NCBI GenBank assembly: GCA_030753015.1
Contig: JASMDC010000003.1
Span: 62,001-126,000 of the forward strand
Direction of reading: 5' to 3'
DNA from: Candidatus Undinarchaeales archaeon
GTDB taxonomy: Archaea; SpSt-1190; JASMDC01
DNA length: 64,000 nt
The position numbers and the translations under genes were made by a program. This document shows, piece by piece, positions 10,101-16,766 of the stretch (the stretch's first letter is position 1; every line of letters starts with the position of its first letter). The notes beneath the pieces were generated by a model. That model was not told the origin of the DNA, ran no database searches, and saw nothing but the letters and a program-made list of their open reading frames with translations.

Positions 10101-12214
10101 TCATCCAGGGCGACTACTGCTGCAAGCTCAAGGGTCTGGTCGTGCTCACCGGCGGTTTCGCCATGAAGGCCGTCGATGCAGAGGGCCGCGAGAAGGGAAT
10201 ATTCTCTCATGGAGAGGACATCATCGTAGCTGTCACCACAGATGAAGACACAGAGGTGAGCTGCGAGGCTGGCGGTGAGACGAAGACGTGCACCACGGCT
10301 GAGCGCACGTGCTCCGTGACGTTCGCAGGTGCCACTTCGGGCGACCTCGAAGTCACGTGTTCGGCATTCAGCATGAGCAAGGTGCTACATGTACCAGTAT
10401 ATAGCAGCATCACCACAGTAACGCTCTCTCAGAGCCTGGCCAAGGTGAAGCCTGGTGATGTCATATCCATCACCGAGGTCCGCGATGCAGCAGGTTCGGT
10501 GACCGAGTACGAGGCATACTGGACAGTGGACGGTACAGTCGTGCCCGGTGCACAGCTCGAGGTCCTCGACGAACCTGGCCTCCATGACATCGAACTGAAG
10601 GTGTCGGCCTCAGGCTATCAAGAGTACTCGGAACGCTACACCATGGATGTGGAAGCGGACCGGTCCTTCAGCGTTTCCATGTTACCGGACTTCCAGTCGG
10701 TCAATCCGGGCGTTGCCGCCACGTTCACGATACGCGTCACGAACGACGGCAATGTGAAGCAGTTGTTCACCCTGAAGGTCGACAGTGCCGAGGTGTTCGC
10801 CGAGAAGAGCGAGCTTGAGATCGAAGCAAGTGAGAGCACCGACATAAAGCTCGTGATGACCAAGGACGCAGTGGGCGTCTTTGACATCGGCGCGACGGTC
10901 CTTGGTGTCGAGCAACAGAAGCACGTGAGCGGCCAGCTTGAGGTGGCGACGGAGGAGAAACGTGGCGTCAAGATAGCTCTGGTCCAGAAGGAGACCGAGG
11001 TCGAGGCGGGCACATCCGTTTCCATCGGGTTCGAGATATGGAACACAGGCAACGTCGCCGATACCTATGTGGTGAGTACCGATGGTATCCAGCTCAAGGA
11101 TGTCGACATGTCACTTGGTAGCAATGCCAAGCAGGTGTTCCCAGTGCTCCTCTCCAAGGCAGGTACATACGCCTTCACCTTCACCGTGACGTCGAAGAGC
11201 GATCCTTCCATAAAGGACGAGGTCGAGGGTAGCCTGATGGCGTACAGCTACGACTACGCCATCAATCCCGAGGAGCTTTTGATCGAGGGCCAGATCAACG
11301 AGCGTATGGAGTTCGAGTTCACTCTGGAGAACAAGGGTCAGAAGTCCAACACCTTCTCCTTCTCCAGCAGCGGGACCGACCTGGTGTTCGAGAAGACCTT
11401 CCTTACCCTCGGTCCCGGTGAGAAGAAGCCCATCAAGGGCCGCAAGACCGTGAAGGCGGATGCTGTGGACACCATCACCGTGGTCGACAAGGTGAAGAGC
11501 ACTGAGAAGAGCGCCACTCTCAAGTCGTCACTTGTGCAAGCGTTCACGCTGGACCTGGACAAAGGGGAGCTCCAGATGGTGCGGGGCGGTAAGGGCGAGT
11601 TCACCATCACCGTGGAGAACAAGCTCGATGAGGCGCTCACGCTGGACATCCAGCTCAGCGCTCCCGGCGGTAAGGAGCTGGCGTGGATCACCAAGACCAT
11701 AACAGTAGCTGCCAAGGACACTGGTCAGGAAGCGAACGAGATCACCATCGCCGATGATGCTGAGCTCGGGGAGTTCTCTATCGCCGTGGTCGCACGGAAG
11801 GGTGAGGAGGTACGCTCCAAGGAACTGACCATCCGCGTGGTGCCCGACATAGGTGCTATCCAGGACGAGATTAACGCCTTCATTTCTGACATGGGTGGCA
11901 TTGAGGAAGCGATTTCACTGCTGGAGCGTCAGGGCATCGATCCCGTCTCCGCCAAGACCGCTTTCAAGGTGACGAAGATGTCATCTATGGAGGTGGACGA
12001 GGAGTTCAAGAACGGCAGGTACGACATTGCGACCACGAAGCTCCTGAAGGCTCGCGATTCGCTGAAGAAGACCAAGAACGAACTGGACAATGCTCGGCTC
12101 TTGGCAGGGGCGAAGGGGTATACGGGAACGAGCTACGTGCTGCCCGCGATCGTGCTCGTGCTCGTCGCGGCCGGCGCCTTCGCGGTGAACAAGAAAGGCC
12201 TACTGGGCAAGTAA
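4124..12214 (+). CDS. Giant secreted surface protein with two Kazal modules, acidic calcium-binding repeats and a C-terminal anchor
   Basis: 2,696 residues. A signal peptide covers about residues 1-26. Two Kazal-type modules (about 30-73 and 1077-1120) share the CTQEYxPVCGSDG core. Cysteine-rich parts follow the first module. Acidic DxDxDG repeats of thrombospondin type-3 style occur at about 446-509 and 604-725, and eight xDNDGDGxIDED repeats at about 1466-1613. From about residue 1850 a chain of Ig-like CARDB/COG1470-type domains is seen (for example TFTIRVTNDGN), then a short helical stretch, one membrane helix (about 2669-2690) and a KKGLLGK tail. Kazal domains usually inhibit serine proteases. 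The acidic repeats should bind calcium. Start: GTG 4124, with a TTG at 4133 as alternative. The role is probably structural or protective at the cell surface. Confidence 0.82.
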   Translation: MITLTRLKRTIAGLLIVLLLLGVAEGEVACEIPRPDICTQEYDPVCGSDGEVYGNGCTACSNTAVEYYTAGECDAPVGGTPEEDASIPPPELVHPECPQNMEEVCLCDQCFCTTPRCVVDADCTTKVTCAANEVDICQDEVCTCISTDDVDLVDVNDTADWGDDEIPLPLGVECRVQSLESENIKDYYDKTSRQLCSISEAFSNFIGTEPDEMRARADYGFSAERPEWSGVFTETEDSLGRAISETASAEHRLAQHMVRFINTVKVMLNLCGTADYVCGHECTLCGGAASGQSPCSCEDESCCNSLVTEDMCSVATTCSWNPSDAGECDDKADGDKCSNGNGICCAGKKGASDTNVSMCIIGGIECGDFEDECSDQTDGARCGTAGRCCGKRCVEGAFSCDAGTCSLSCGSFDSDKCQNFDCSGNNKTTCGETNDTKGICMWKSYDNVPGDDDNDGDGINRCYDNMTCDADGDSIPDRVDEDIDGDGIPNEEDLDVDGDGVPNEEDRLPGDDNDVTSKKLYGIKYSLQRWDEEDGWSNIDEEVECVNECTHECIWQNTCRNGADLVQCIFGDQNDGQQGDCDCQGRPQDSQVEQISTEVTPGEGELDFDGDGVRICIDNETCDSDGDGNLDYEDEDDDNDGTVDVLDEDDDGDGNLDTEDLLFGDDDDFTFTSYKMDDDLDCILTCGPDFRQCDSDGDGINIPQDPDDDDDGISDDAGDLDQDGDSQGNGCVNICNLNTTQDQCLPACPKSWESGADQCGEWSGSCMGTINRYYENLYLIEHLGILVNNEINNIVTYSRENDTLVEMATQDNEINVTAISELDINMDTPVLAAIMDKLADKVVDEAVAKYVADVVFAFIGRSDELAGNATMVGELLDEYNAGIEANREAVLANLANLAERNCDLSEALQCFEGKSAFDSGPGEYGIAELNNEGFWLDLENNITTYFDPAELGQEPPVEMIQACNDDACSTRKEVESLDDASDVRVEGEELVLVTESRGLYKDYVLFVPNYNNGTLPQELQVKASITGGGSSVEEKTLVFPSADAANHTISLSLATISYNGADLLVRWGVDAPAQIACEEPISDVCTQEYAPVCGSDGRTHSNGCTACSTAGVETYSPGECGAITPGTSPEGAILEIRITRGDLPHVWRVHDVGRLSSVVKGVDRSVREDRARQWARRTRIASIDGRRIELEEPYAYSAFMAGVFKEACLLSSANVQMLDEDPTMRPSKLLDVVAPLNKIEEVLPPREDDILGRLFATWGSNVSLPNLISFGDPIFSAEDAVRQDRAVEETNQMLSHMCVQNIERGTGAPPEEPIPEAFVDTGFHYNCDSITSEELCGAAESVAYCTWENGTCMNIVTNDILRIIELDRIELDEFTFTMQGSGIAHDDLLIYDTATYVSPQCVPAVLMRLGLGEDMCTSFEQLAELMMENNCTKGGIIDCLDTEATTPRITMRELVWLVECPLAGVTSGTGNDGLDNDGDGAIDEDPQDDLDNDGDGLIDEDGHGGDGKDNDGDGLIDEDWRDGQDNDGDGRIDEDGAGIDDYNADGQDNDDDGLIDEDVWDGQDNDNDGLIDEDGWGGDGLDNDGDGLIDEDPRNDVDDDGDGRIDEDGAGVDEHWREEAECDAYTVEIEEHAGMSVGVGEKLTYIVTITDTSEAESCKERIIRITATSEGPCGVATVPMPLQFDLVKGDVAVKELDVIAYYEEGQCIIHVVVEDGGRHSADREFAISLDPSLITQECLPGEHLQNGACCVLGETCCRTSEDCATEGTCIGNYFMPAVCGPDHYCLTTLDVDKVEDCTKQSKLCSEEHKRCMDPNELNIRIDLAVLTIVRNEYKKGTELELVADVVDVNLQHVLGAVINVKLGDTVVGLQESNNLYRGIIALDVPGEQELVITAKRGEDRDEYSKTITVYELLDFEIEAEPLAIYRGGTVSVHVIPKDTAGTVLENVLVKYFLDAEEVLGGSTIEIPMEASAGAHGLKTCIFKKYYKPGPACVIQGDYCCKLKGLVVLTGGFAMKAVDAEGREKGIFSHGEDIIVAVTTDEDTEVSCEAGGETKTCTTAERTCSVTFAGATSGDLEVTCSAFSMSKVLHVPVYSSITTVTLSQSLAKVKPGDVISITEVRDAAGSVTEYEAYWTVDGTVVPGAQLEVLDEPGLHDIELKVSASGYQEYSERYTMDVEADRSFSVSMLPDFQSVNPGVAATFTIRVTNDGNVKQLFTLKVDSAEVFAEKSELEIEASESTDIKLVMTKDAVGVFDIGATVLGVEQQKHVSGQLEVATEEKRGVKIALVQKETEVEAGTSVSIGFEIWNTGNVADTYVVSTDGIQLKDVDMSLGSNAKQVFPVLLSKAGTYAFTFTVTSKSDPSIKDEVEGSLMAYSYDYAINPEELLIEGQINERMEFEFTLENKGQKSNTFSFSSSGTDLVFEKTFLTLGPGEKKPIKGRKTVKADAVDTITVVDKVKSTEKSATLKSSLVQAFTLDLDKGELQMVRGGKGEFTITVENKLDEALTLDIQLSAPGGKELAWITKTITVAAKDTGQEANEITIADDAELGEFSIAVVARKGEEVRSKELTIRVVPDIGAIQDEINAFISDMGGIEEAISLLERQGIDPVSAKTAFKVTKMSSMEVDEEFKNGRYDIATTKLLKARDSLKKTKNELDNARLLAGAKGYTGTSYVLPAIVLVLVAAGAFAVNKKGLLGK
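8527..8955 (+). repeat. Eight in-frame acidic repeats (xDNDGDGxIDED)
   Basis: Eight copies of a 12-residue core, with spacers of 4-11 residues, give DNA units of about 48-69 bases inside the giant Kazal protein. The cores differ at one or two positions (LDNDGDGAIDED, QDNDDDGLIDED, VDDDGDGRIDED). Each has the spaced aspartates of a calcium-binding loop. The near-identity of units suggests expansion by recombination or slippage. Confidence 0.85.
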
Positions 12215-12233
12215 CCGATAGGGGAACGCCGTT

Positions 12234-12255
12234 GGGGGCGGGCTGTCCCGCCCCC
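12234..12255. terminator. GC-rich hairpin after the giant Kazal protein gene
   Basis: A perfect 9-bp inverted repeat (GGGGGCGGG / CCCGCCCCC) with a 4-base CTGT loop lies 20 bases after the stop at 12214, between two convergent genes. No T-run follows on either strand, so it may act as a processing or stability element as well as a terminator. Confidence 0.5.
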
Positions 12256-12288
12256 CGCGACAATCGTCGAAGATGAAGCGAGAGCGGT

Positions 12289-12759
12289 CTAATCCCAGCG
12301 TACGACTGTGGTGGGCATGGTCCCGCGCGGCGTATCCATTCGTCTGTACTGCTCGAAGGTACGCTCGGGCTCGAGCTCCCTAACGAAATCCACCAATGAT
12401 TCCCTGACCTCGTCGGTCCCCTCGAAGGAGACCGAGGCGGTCGAGTAGCTTTCAGGAGTCCCATAACCGAGATCACGGGCGCCCTCAAGGAAATCGTGTA
12501 CCGTAACCTCATCAGCGCTAAGGGTGATTCGGTAGACCTCTCTTTCGGTCGTTACACCGTCTCGTTGTCTGACGAGGTCCTGGTGCCCGCCTGTGGCGGA
12601 CACATCGGGAAGAGCATCGTATTGCTCGACAAGCATAGCTACGTCATAGGCGAGGTGTTCGTCGGTCCTCGGTTCGAAAACAGAGCACCCCTCGTTAGCA
12701 CCGAACTCGGTTTCGATGCTCTTGTAGGCGCAGATCGTGTAATCGAGGATGATCTCCAT
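12289..12759 (-). CDS. Hypothetical protein, 156 residues
   Basis: I do not recognise a family. The likely start is the ATG of MEIILDYTICAYKS; the frame is open further upstream but runs into the FKBP gene. The protein is acidic and mixed alpha/beta in character, with no signal peptide or membrane segment. It ends in RGTMPTTVVRWD. It is the third gene in a minus-strand run after the phosphohexomutase and FKBP genes. A small hairpin (CGCCT/AGGCG, 12767-12780) sits 8 bases before the start codon and a TATA-like AACCTTAAAA near 12800. It could be regulated on its own. A plus-strand open frame over the same bases looks like its shadow. Confidence 0.5.
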   Translation of the reverse strand: MEIILDYTICAYKSIETEFGANEGCSVFEPRTDEHLAYDVAMLVEQYDALPDVSATGGHQDLVRQRDGVTTEREVYRITLSADEVTVHDFLEGARDLGYGTPESYSTASVSFEGTDEVRESLVDFVRELEPERTFEQYRRMDTPRGTMPTTVVRWD

Positions 12760-12831
12760 GATTGTTCGCCTTGTGAGGCGCTCAGCAGCGGGCGGTGTTT
12801 TAAGGTTTTCCTTTCGGTGGGCCGAACTCAT

Positions 12832-13218
12832 CTACGACAATAGATTCTTCAGCCACCAACCCAGCCTGAGGCGTAAGGACTGGCTTCCATTGATGTCCTC
12901 CACCGTGAGCTTGAAGATGAGGTCCTTTCCGGCCATGGGGTGGCTCCCCGACCGGCCGTAACCCTTCTCAGCTGGGATATACACTTCCTTCTCCTCACCG
13001 ATTGCCATCCCGACGAGGGCCTCCTCGAAGCCGGGGATGACCTTGTGCTCACCTACGACGACCTTCTTGGGACCATATTTCCGCTTGGGCTTGTAGACCT
13101 CGGCCTTCTTGGCGTACTCCTTCACGGACGTGTCGAAGATCTCGTGGGTGTCGGCATACCATCCTATGTAGGTGACATCAAGAGCATCCCCTTCCTTCAC
13201 GACCACGGGATCGACCAT
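12832..13218 (-). CDS. FKBP-type peptidyl-prolyl isomerase without the IF chaperone domain
   Basis: 128 residues. The sequence begins VKEGDALDVTYIGWYADTHEIFDTS and continues with VVVGEHKVIPGFEEALVGM, the core of archaeal SlyD-like FKBPs. After EKGYG, where archaeal and SlyD proteins normally insert the IF chaperone flap, the chain goes almost directly to HPMAGKDLIFKLTVEDI. It is therefore a short FKBP that keeps the isomerase core but not the chaperone insert. Its expected role is proline isomerisation in the cytoplasm. It follows the phosphohexomutase gene by 21 bases. A possible own TATA (GGATAATC near 13244) lies 26 bases before the ATG. Confidence 0.85.
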   Translation of the reverse strand: MVDPVVVKEGDALDVTYIGWYADTHEIFDTSVKEYAKKAEVYKPKRKYGPKKVVVGEHKVIPGFEEALVGMAIGEEKEVYIPAEKGYGRSGSHPMAGKDLIFKLTVEDINGSQSLRLRLGWWLKNLLS

Positions 13219-13239
13219 ATTGCGGTACCGGCCAGCAGA

Positions 13240-14577
13240 TTATCCTCTAATGAGCCTGAGTACCTCATCCCTCTTCGCAACCATGGTATTGGGGTCCTTG
13301 GCCTCGAGGTTGAGACGGAGCAGGGGTTCAGTATTGGAGGGGCGGACGTTGAACCACCAGTCATTGAGCTCGATCTTCAGACCGTCCAGATGGGATACGT
13401 TGCCCTCCTCTCCATAGACGCTCTCCAGCTTCTTGAGCACGGCGTCCTTGTCCTTGACGGTTGAATTGATCTCACCTGAGATGTGATAGGTATGTGCGTT
13501 GGAGAGTATCTGGGAGAGACGCCCACCTCGACGGGACACAAGCTCCACCATCATCAGTGCGGGGATCCATCCGTTGTCGACGTATACATCGTCGCCACGG
13601 AAGTAGTAGTGGCCGGAGATCTCGCCGGCGAACACAGCATTGTCCTCACGCATGGAAGCCTTGATGAAGGCGTGGCCAACCCGGGAAATCTTCGGTACGC
13701 CCCGTGCCTTGCGGATAGAATCACGAACGTACCACGAAGCGCGAAGGTCGTAGTACACGACGTCCCCGGGATTGTCCTGGAGCACGCGCTGAGCCAAGAG
13801 CCCTGTGATGAAATCGCCAGGAACGAACTTGCCCGTGTTGTCGATAAAGAAGCATCTGTCGGTGTCACCGTCCCAGGCGATGCCCAAGTCGGCACCTTGG
13901 ACTATTACCTCGTCCATAATCTGCCGCCGGTTCTCCTCCACCATGGGATTAGCATCATGGACGGGGAAGGTCCCGTCCAGCTCGAAGTTCAGGGATATGA
14001 TCTCAATAGGTAAGCCCTTGAACACGAGCGGCGCGATCTTGCCGGCCATACCGTTGGATGCGTCCATGACCACTTTCATTGGTTGGATGGCCTTCACGTC
14101 CACGAAGGAGTGGACCCAAACCACGAAGTCGTCCATGACGTCACGTTCGATGATCGTGCCCTTCTGGACAGGTTCAGGGAAGGCGTTCTTCTCCACAAGG
14201 GCCTTGATGTCCCGAAGACCCGTCTCGATGCTGATCGGGATGGCCTTCTCCCGCACGATCTTCATCCCGTTGTCCTCGGGGGGATTGTGGGATGCGGTGA
14301 TCATCACCCCGGCGCCCTTCTCGAGATGGTGGACCGCGAAATAGAGCACGTCGGTCCCCACCAAGCCGAGATCGATGACGTTGGCGCCCTGTTCGGTGAC
14401 GCCTCGGGCCAGGGCCTTAAACATCTGTGGTGACGAGATGCGCATGTCACGCCCGATGACGACCTCGTCAACGCCCAGCATCGCGACAATCGCGCGTCCC
14501 ACACGGAAAGCGATGTCCTCTGTCAGCTCGGTGCCGAACTTCCCCCGGATGTCATAGGCCTTGAAGATATCCCCCAT
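13240..14577 (-). CDS. Phosphomannomutase/phosphoglucomutase
   Basis: 445 residues, the normal length for the alpha-D-phosphohexomutase family. It starts MGDIFKAYDIRGKFG. The phosphoserine loop TASHNPPEDNG has its Ser at residue 96. The metal site is WDGDTDRCFF, the sugar-selecting loop is GEISGHYYF (the GEMSG-type motif of dual PMM/PGM enzymes), and the phosphate loop is RPSNTEPLLR. It interconverts hexose 1- and 6-phosphates, feeding nucleotide sugars for glycosylation of surface proteins. The frame is open upstream but the ATG at 14577 matches the family start. It faces the nitroreductase gene divergently across 61 bases. Confidence 0.92.
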   Translation of the reverse strand: MGDIFKAYDIRGKFGTELTEDIAFRVGRAIVAMLGVDEVVIGRDMRISSPQMFKALARGVTEQGANVIDLGLVGTDVLYFAVHHLEKGAGVMITASHNPPEDNGMKIVREKAIPISIETGLRDIKALVEKNAFPEPVQKGTIIERDVMDDFVVWVHSFVDVKAIQPMKVVMDASNGMAGKIAPLVFKGLPIEIISLNFELDGTFPVHDANPMVEENRRQIMDEVIVQGADLGIAWDGDTDRCFFIDNTGKFVPGDFITGLLAQRVLQDNPGDVVYYDLRASWYVRDSIRKARGVPKISRVGHAFIKASMREDNAVFAGEISGHYYFRGDDVYVDNGWIPALMMVELVSRRGGRLSQILSNAHTYHISGEINSTVKDKDAVLKKLESVYGEEGNVSHLDGLKIELNDWWFNVRPSNTEPLLRLNLEAKDPNTMVAKRDEVLRLIRG

Positions 14578-14638
14578 GGTCACACCGGTGTGGAGAACAA
14601 GGCTCAGGGTTAAAGGCTTTGCGCCCGAGGGGACGGCC

Positions 14639-15223
14639 ATGGAGCTCGCCGAGGCGCTGGCCACCCGGCGGAGCGTGCGCAAACTGGCCCCGGACCCCGT
14701 TCCACGAGAGATCATCGAGGAGCTTGTGAGCGCAGCGACCATGGCCCCAAACGCTCATAACTCCCAACCGTGGCAGTTCGTGGTGGTGGAGGAGATGCGC
14801 GAGGCCCTTGTGGACGCTCTGGCATCGAGCCTCAGAAGCGACCTCCTTGGTGAAGGAGAGGGTCCTGACGAAGCTCAGCGGATCGCGGAGGCCAAGACTG
14901 GACGGTTCCGACACCCGCCCACGCTCCTGCTCGTTTGTCTGGACGCACAGCGGATCAAGGCAAGCCCGCGTCACGACGCAGAACGGCTCCTGGCAGTGCA
15001 TAGCGTCGCAGCCGCCATCCAGAACCTACTACTGGCCGCCCATGACCGAGGTCTGGCCACATGCTGGTACTGCGCACCAGCATTCTGCCCCGAGACCGTG
15101 CGAAAGGCGCTGGACCTCTCACCCGGCGTTGAGCCCCAGGCCCTTGTGGCGCTAGGCAGGCCGGCAGAGGATCCCACATCACCCCTTCGCCGACCGCTTG
15201 CGGAGGTCCTGGTGTGGCGATGA
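14639..15223 (+). CDS. Nitroreductase-family flavoprotein at the head of the F420 operon
   Basis: 194 residues of nitroreductase fold: ATRRSVRKLAPDPVP near the N-terminus (FMN phosphate-binding RRSVR), then ATMAPNAHNSQPWQFVVV, and VAAAIQNLLLAAHDRGLATCW near the end. GTTAAAG at 14609-14615 lies 27 bases before the ATG, so the mRNA is probably leaderless. Its stop overlaps the cofD start (ATGA), so the two are coupled. In mycobacterial FbiB, a nitroreductase domain reduces dehydro-F420-0. A stand-alone domain coupled to cofD is a good candidate for that step here. That role is inferred from context and not proven by the sequence. Confidence 0.8.
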   Translation: MELAEALATRRSVRKLAPDPVPREIIEELVSAATMAPNAHNSQPWQFVVVEEMREALVDALASSLRSDLLGEGEGPDEAQRIAEAKTGRFRHPPTLLLVCLDAQRIKASPRHDAERLLAVHSVAAAIQNLLLAAHDRGLATCWYCAPAFCPETVRKALDLSPGVEPQALVALGRPAEDPTSPLRRPLAEVLVWR

Positions 15224-16164
15224 CCCGGGCGTGCGTGCTTTGCGGGGGGGTGGGTGCGGCCCGTTTCCTCACAGGGCTCGTGCGTGTCATTTCCCCGGAG
15301 GATATCGGATGTATCGTGAACACTGGCGACGACATCGATGTATGGGGCGCGCGCGTATGCCCGGACGTTGACATAGTCACGTATACCCTTGCTGGGATCG
15401 TAGACCGGGACAAAGGCTGGGGCGTAGCGGGCGACACGTTCACGTGCTTGGAGACCATGGCGCGCTTGGGGGAGATGAACTGGTTCCGCCTCGGGGACGC
15501 CGATCTTGCCCTGTCCCTTGTACGCACTCGGTTACTTGGGATCGGACGCGAGCTTGAGGACGCGACCGCGGAGCTCGTCCATCGTTTGGGGATCGCAGTG
15601 ACAATCGTCCCCATGTCCAACGAACGTGTGGAAACGCACGTGACTACTCCCACTGGCGAGATGTCCTTCGAGGAATACTTCGTGCGTGAGGGGTGCCGGC
15701 CCGAGATGAGGAAAGTGCGTTACGCGGGCGCCGACATCGCCCGACCGAGCCGAGGTGCCGAGCGCCTCCTTCGTGAGTCCGAGGTCCTTCTCATAGCCCC
15801 CTCCAATCCGTTGGCCAGCATCGGCCCGATACTGGCCGTTCCCGGAATGCGTGAGCTCGTGGAGAGGTTCGACGGGCCGCGAATCGCTGTCAGCCCCCTC
15901 ATAGGAGGTAGGACGGTCAAGGGGCCTGCCGACCGGATGCTCCGCGCTGTCGGATTCACTCCGAGCGTGGAGGGACTGGCCACGTTCTACGACGGCCTCA
16001 TTGACGGATTCGTCATCGACGAGGTAGATTCCTCCAGCGCCCCCGAACTGGAGGGCCGGGGGCTCGCGGTTCACGCGCTCCCATCGCTCATGGACACGCC
16101 AGCCCGGGCAGAGGCTGTGGCCCGAGGGGCCCTCGAGCTCGCCAAGGAGGTCGGACGCCCGTGA
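15220..16164 (+). CDS. cofD: CofD, phospho-enolpyruvate/2-phospho-L-lactate transferase
   Basis: 314 residues, full family length. The N-terminal CVLCGGVGAARFLTGL nucleotide-binding loop and the IVNTGDDIDVWGARVCPDVD segment are CofD hallmarks, followed by the TYTLAGIVDRDKGWG segment. CofD joins the guanylylated three-carbon acid to FO to make F420-0 or its dehydro form. The ATG overlaps the nitroreductase stop. The frame also opens at GTG 15214, but ATG 15220 fits the overlap and the family start. It is second in the nitroreductase-cofD-cofC operon. Confidence 0.94.
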   Translation: MTRACVLCGGVGAARFLTGLVRVISPEDIGCIVNTGDDIDVWGARVCPDVDIVTYTLAGIVDRDKGWGVAGDTFTCLETMARLGEMNWFRLGDADLALSLVRTRLLGIGRELEDATAELVHRLGIAVTIVPMSNERVETHVTTPTGEMSFEEYFVREGCRPEMRKVRYAGADIARPSRGAERLLRESEVLLIAPSNPLASIGPILAVPGMRELVERFDGPRIAVSPLIGGRTVKGPADRMLRAVGFTPSVEGLATFYDGLIDGFVIDEVDSSSAPELEGRGLAVHALPSLMDTPARAEAVARGALELAKEVGRP

Positions 16165-16766
16165 ACGGCTGCATCCTGGTACCAGTCAAGGGCTTCCGCA
16201 AGGCCCTTGGCAAGACGCGTCTCGCGGAATCCTTCAGACCCGCTGAACGGGCAATACTCGTTGAAAGCATGGCCGAGCGCGTTGTGCGGACGGCGTCTGA
16301 GGTGGCCCCCGTATATCTCCTCGCACGTGAGGATCCGCCCCCAAAGGTCGCAGCCCACGTGTACGACACCCTCGTCGATTTAGGGCGGGGCCTGAACGCA
16401 GAACTTGAGGCCGCGATTGACACCCTCCTTGCTAACGAACATGACAGGCTCCTCGTACTCCCAGGGGACATCCCCCTAGTGACGACCTCGGTCCTTGAGT
16501 GCGCTCTTCATCAGCTCGATGACCATGATGTCGTCGTGGCACCGGCAACAGATGGCGGGACCGCGCTCCTCGGTATACGATCGCCGCGACGGTCGAGGAT
16601 GCTGTTCGGAGAGCGGTCGAGCTGTAGGGCACATGCTGAAAACGCCCAGGATCATGGACTTTCCGTTTTTGTACTGGACAGCGAGGGTCCTCTCCTGGAC
16701 GTGGACACGGCTGATGATGTCGTCCTTGTTCAGGATGAGCTCTCTACTACCGAGAGATGCCGGTAG
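16161..16766 (+). CDS. cofC: CofC, 2-phospho-L-lactate/PEP guanylyltransferase
   Basis: 201 residues, typical of CofC. It opens with CILVPVKGFRKALGKTRLA, the nucleotidyltransferase G-loop of this family, and has LLVLPGDIPLVT with the metal-binding aspartate. The C-terminus keeps LLDVDTADDV. It activates 2-phospholactate or PEP with GTP for CofD. The start is GTG 16161, overlapping the cofD stop as GTGA. The last 37 bases overlap the 3' end of the convergent cofH gene, so the two F420 transcripts are antisense at their ends. Confidence 0.93.
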   Translation: MNGCILVPVKGFRKALGKTRLAESFRPAERAILVESMAERVVRTASEVAPVYLLAREDPPPKVAAHVYDTLVDLGRGLNAELEAAIDTLLANEHDRLLVLPGDIPLVTTSVLECALHQLDDHDVVVAPATDGGTALLGIRSPRRSRMLFGERSSCRAHAENAQDHGLSVFVLDSEGPLLDVDTADDVVLVQDELSTTERCR

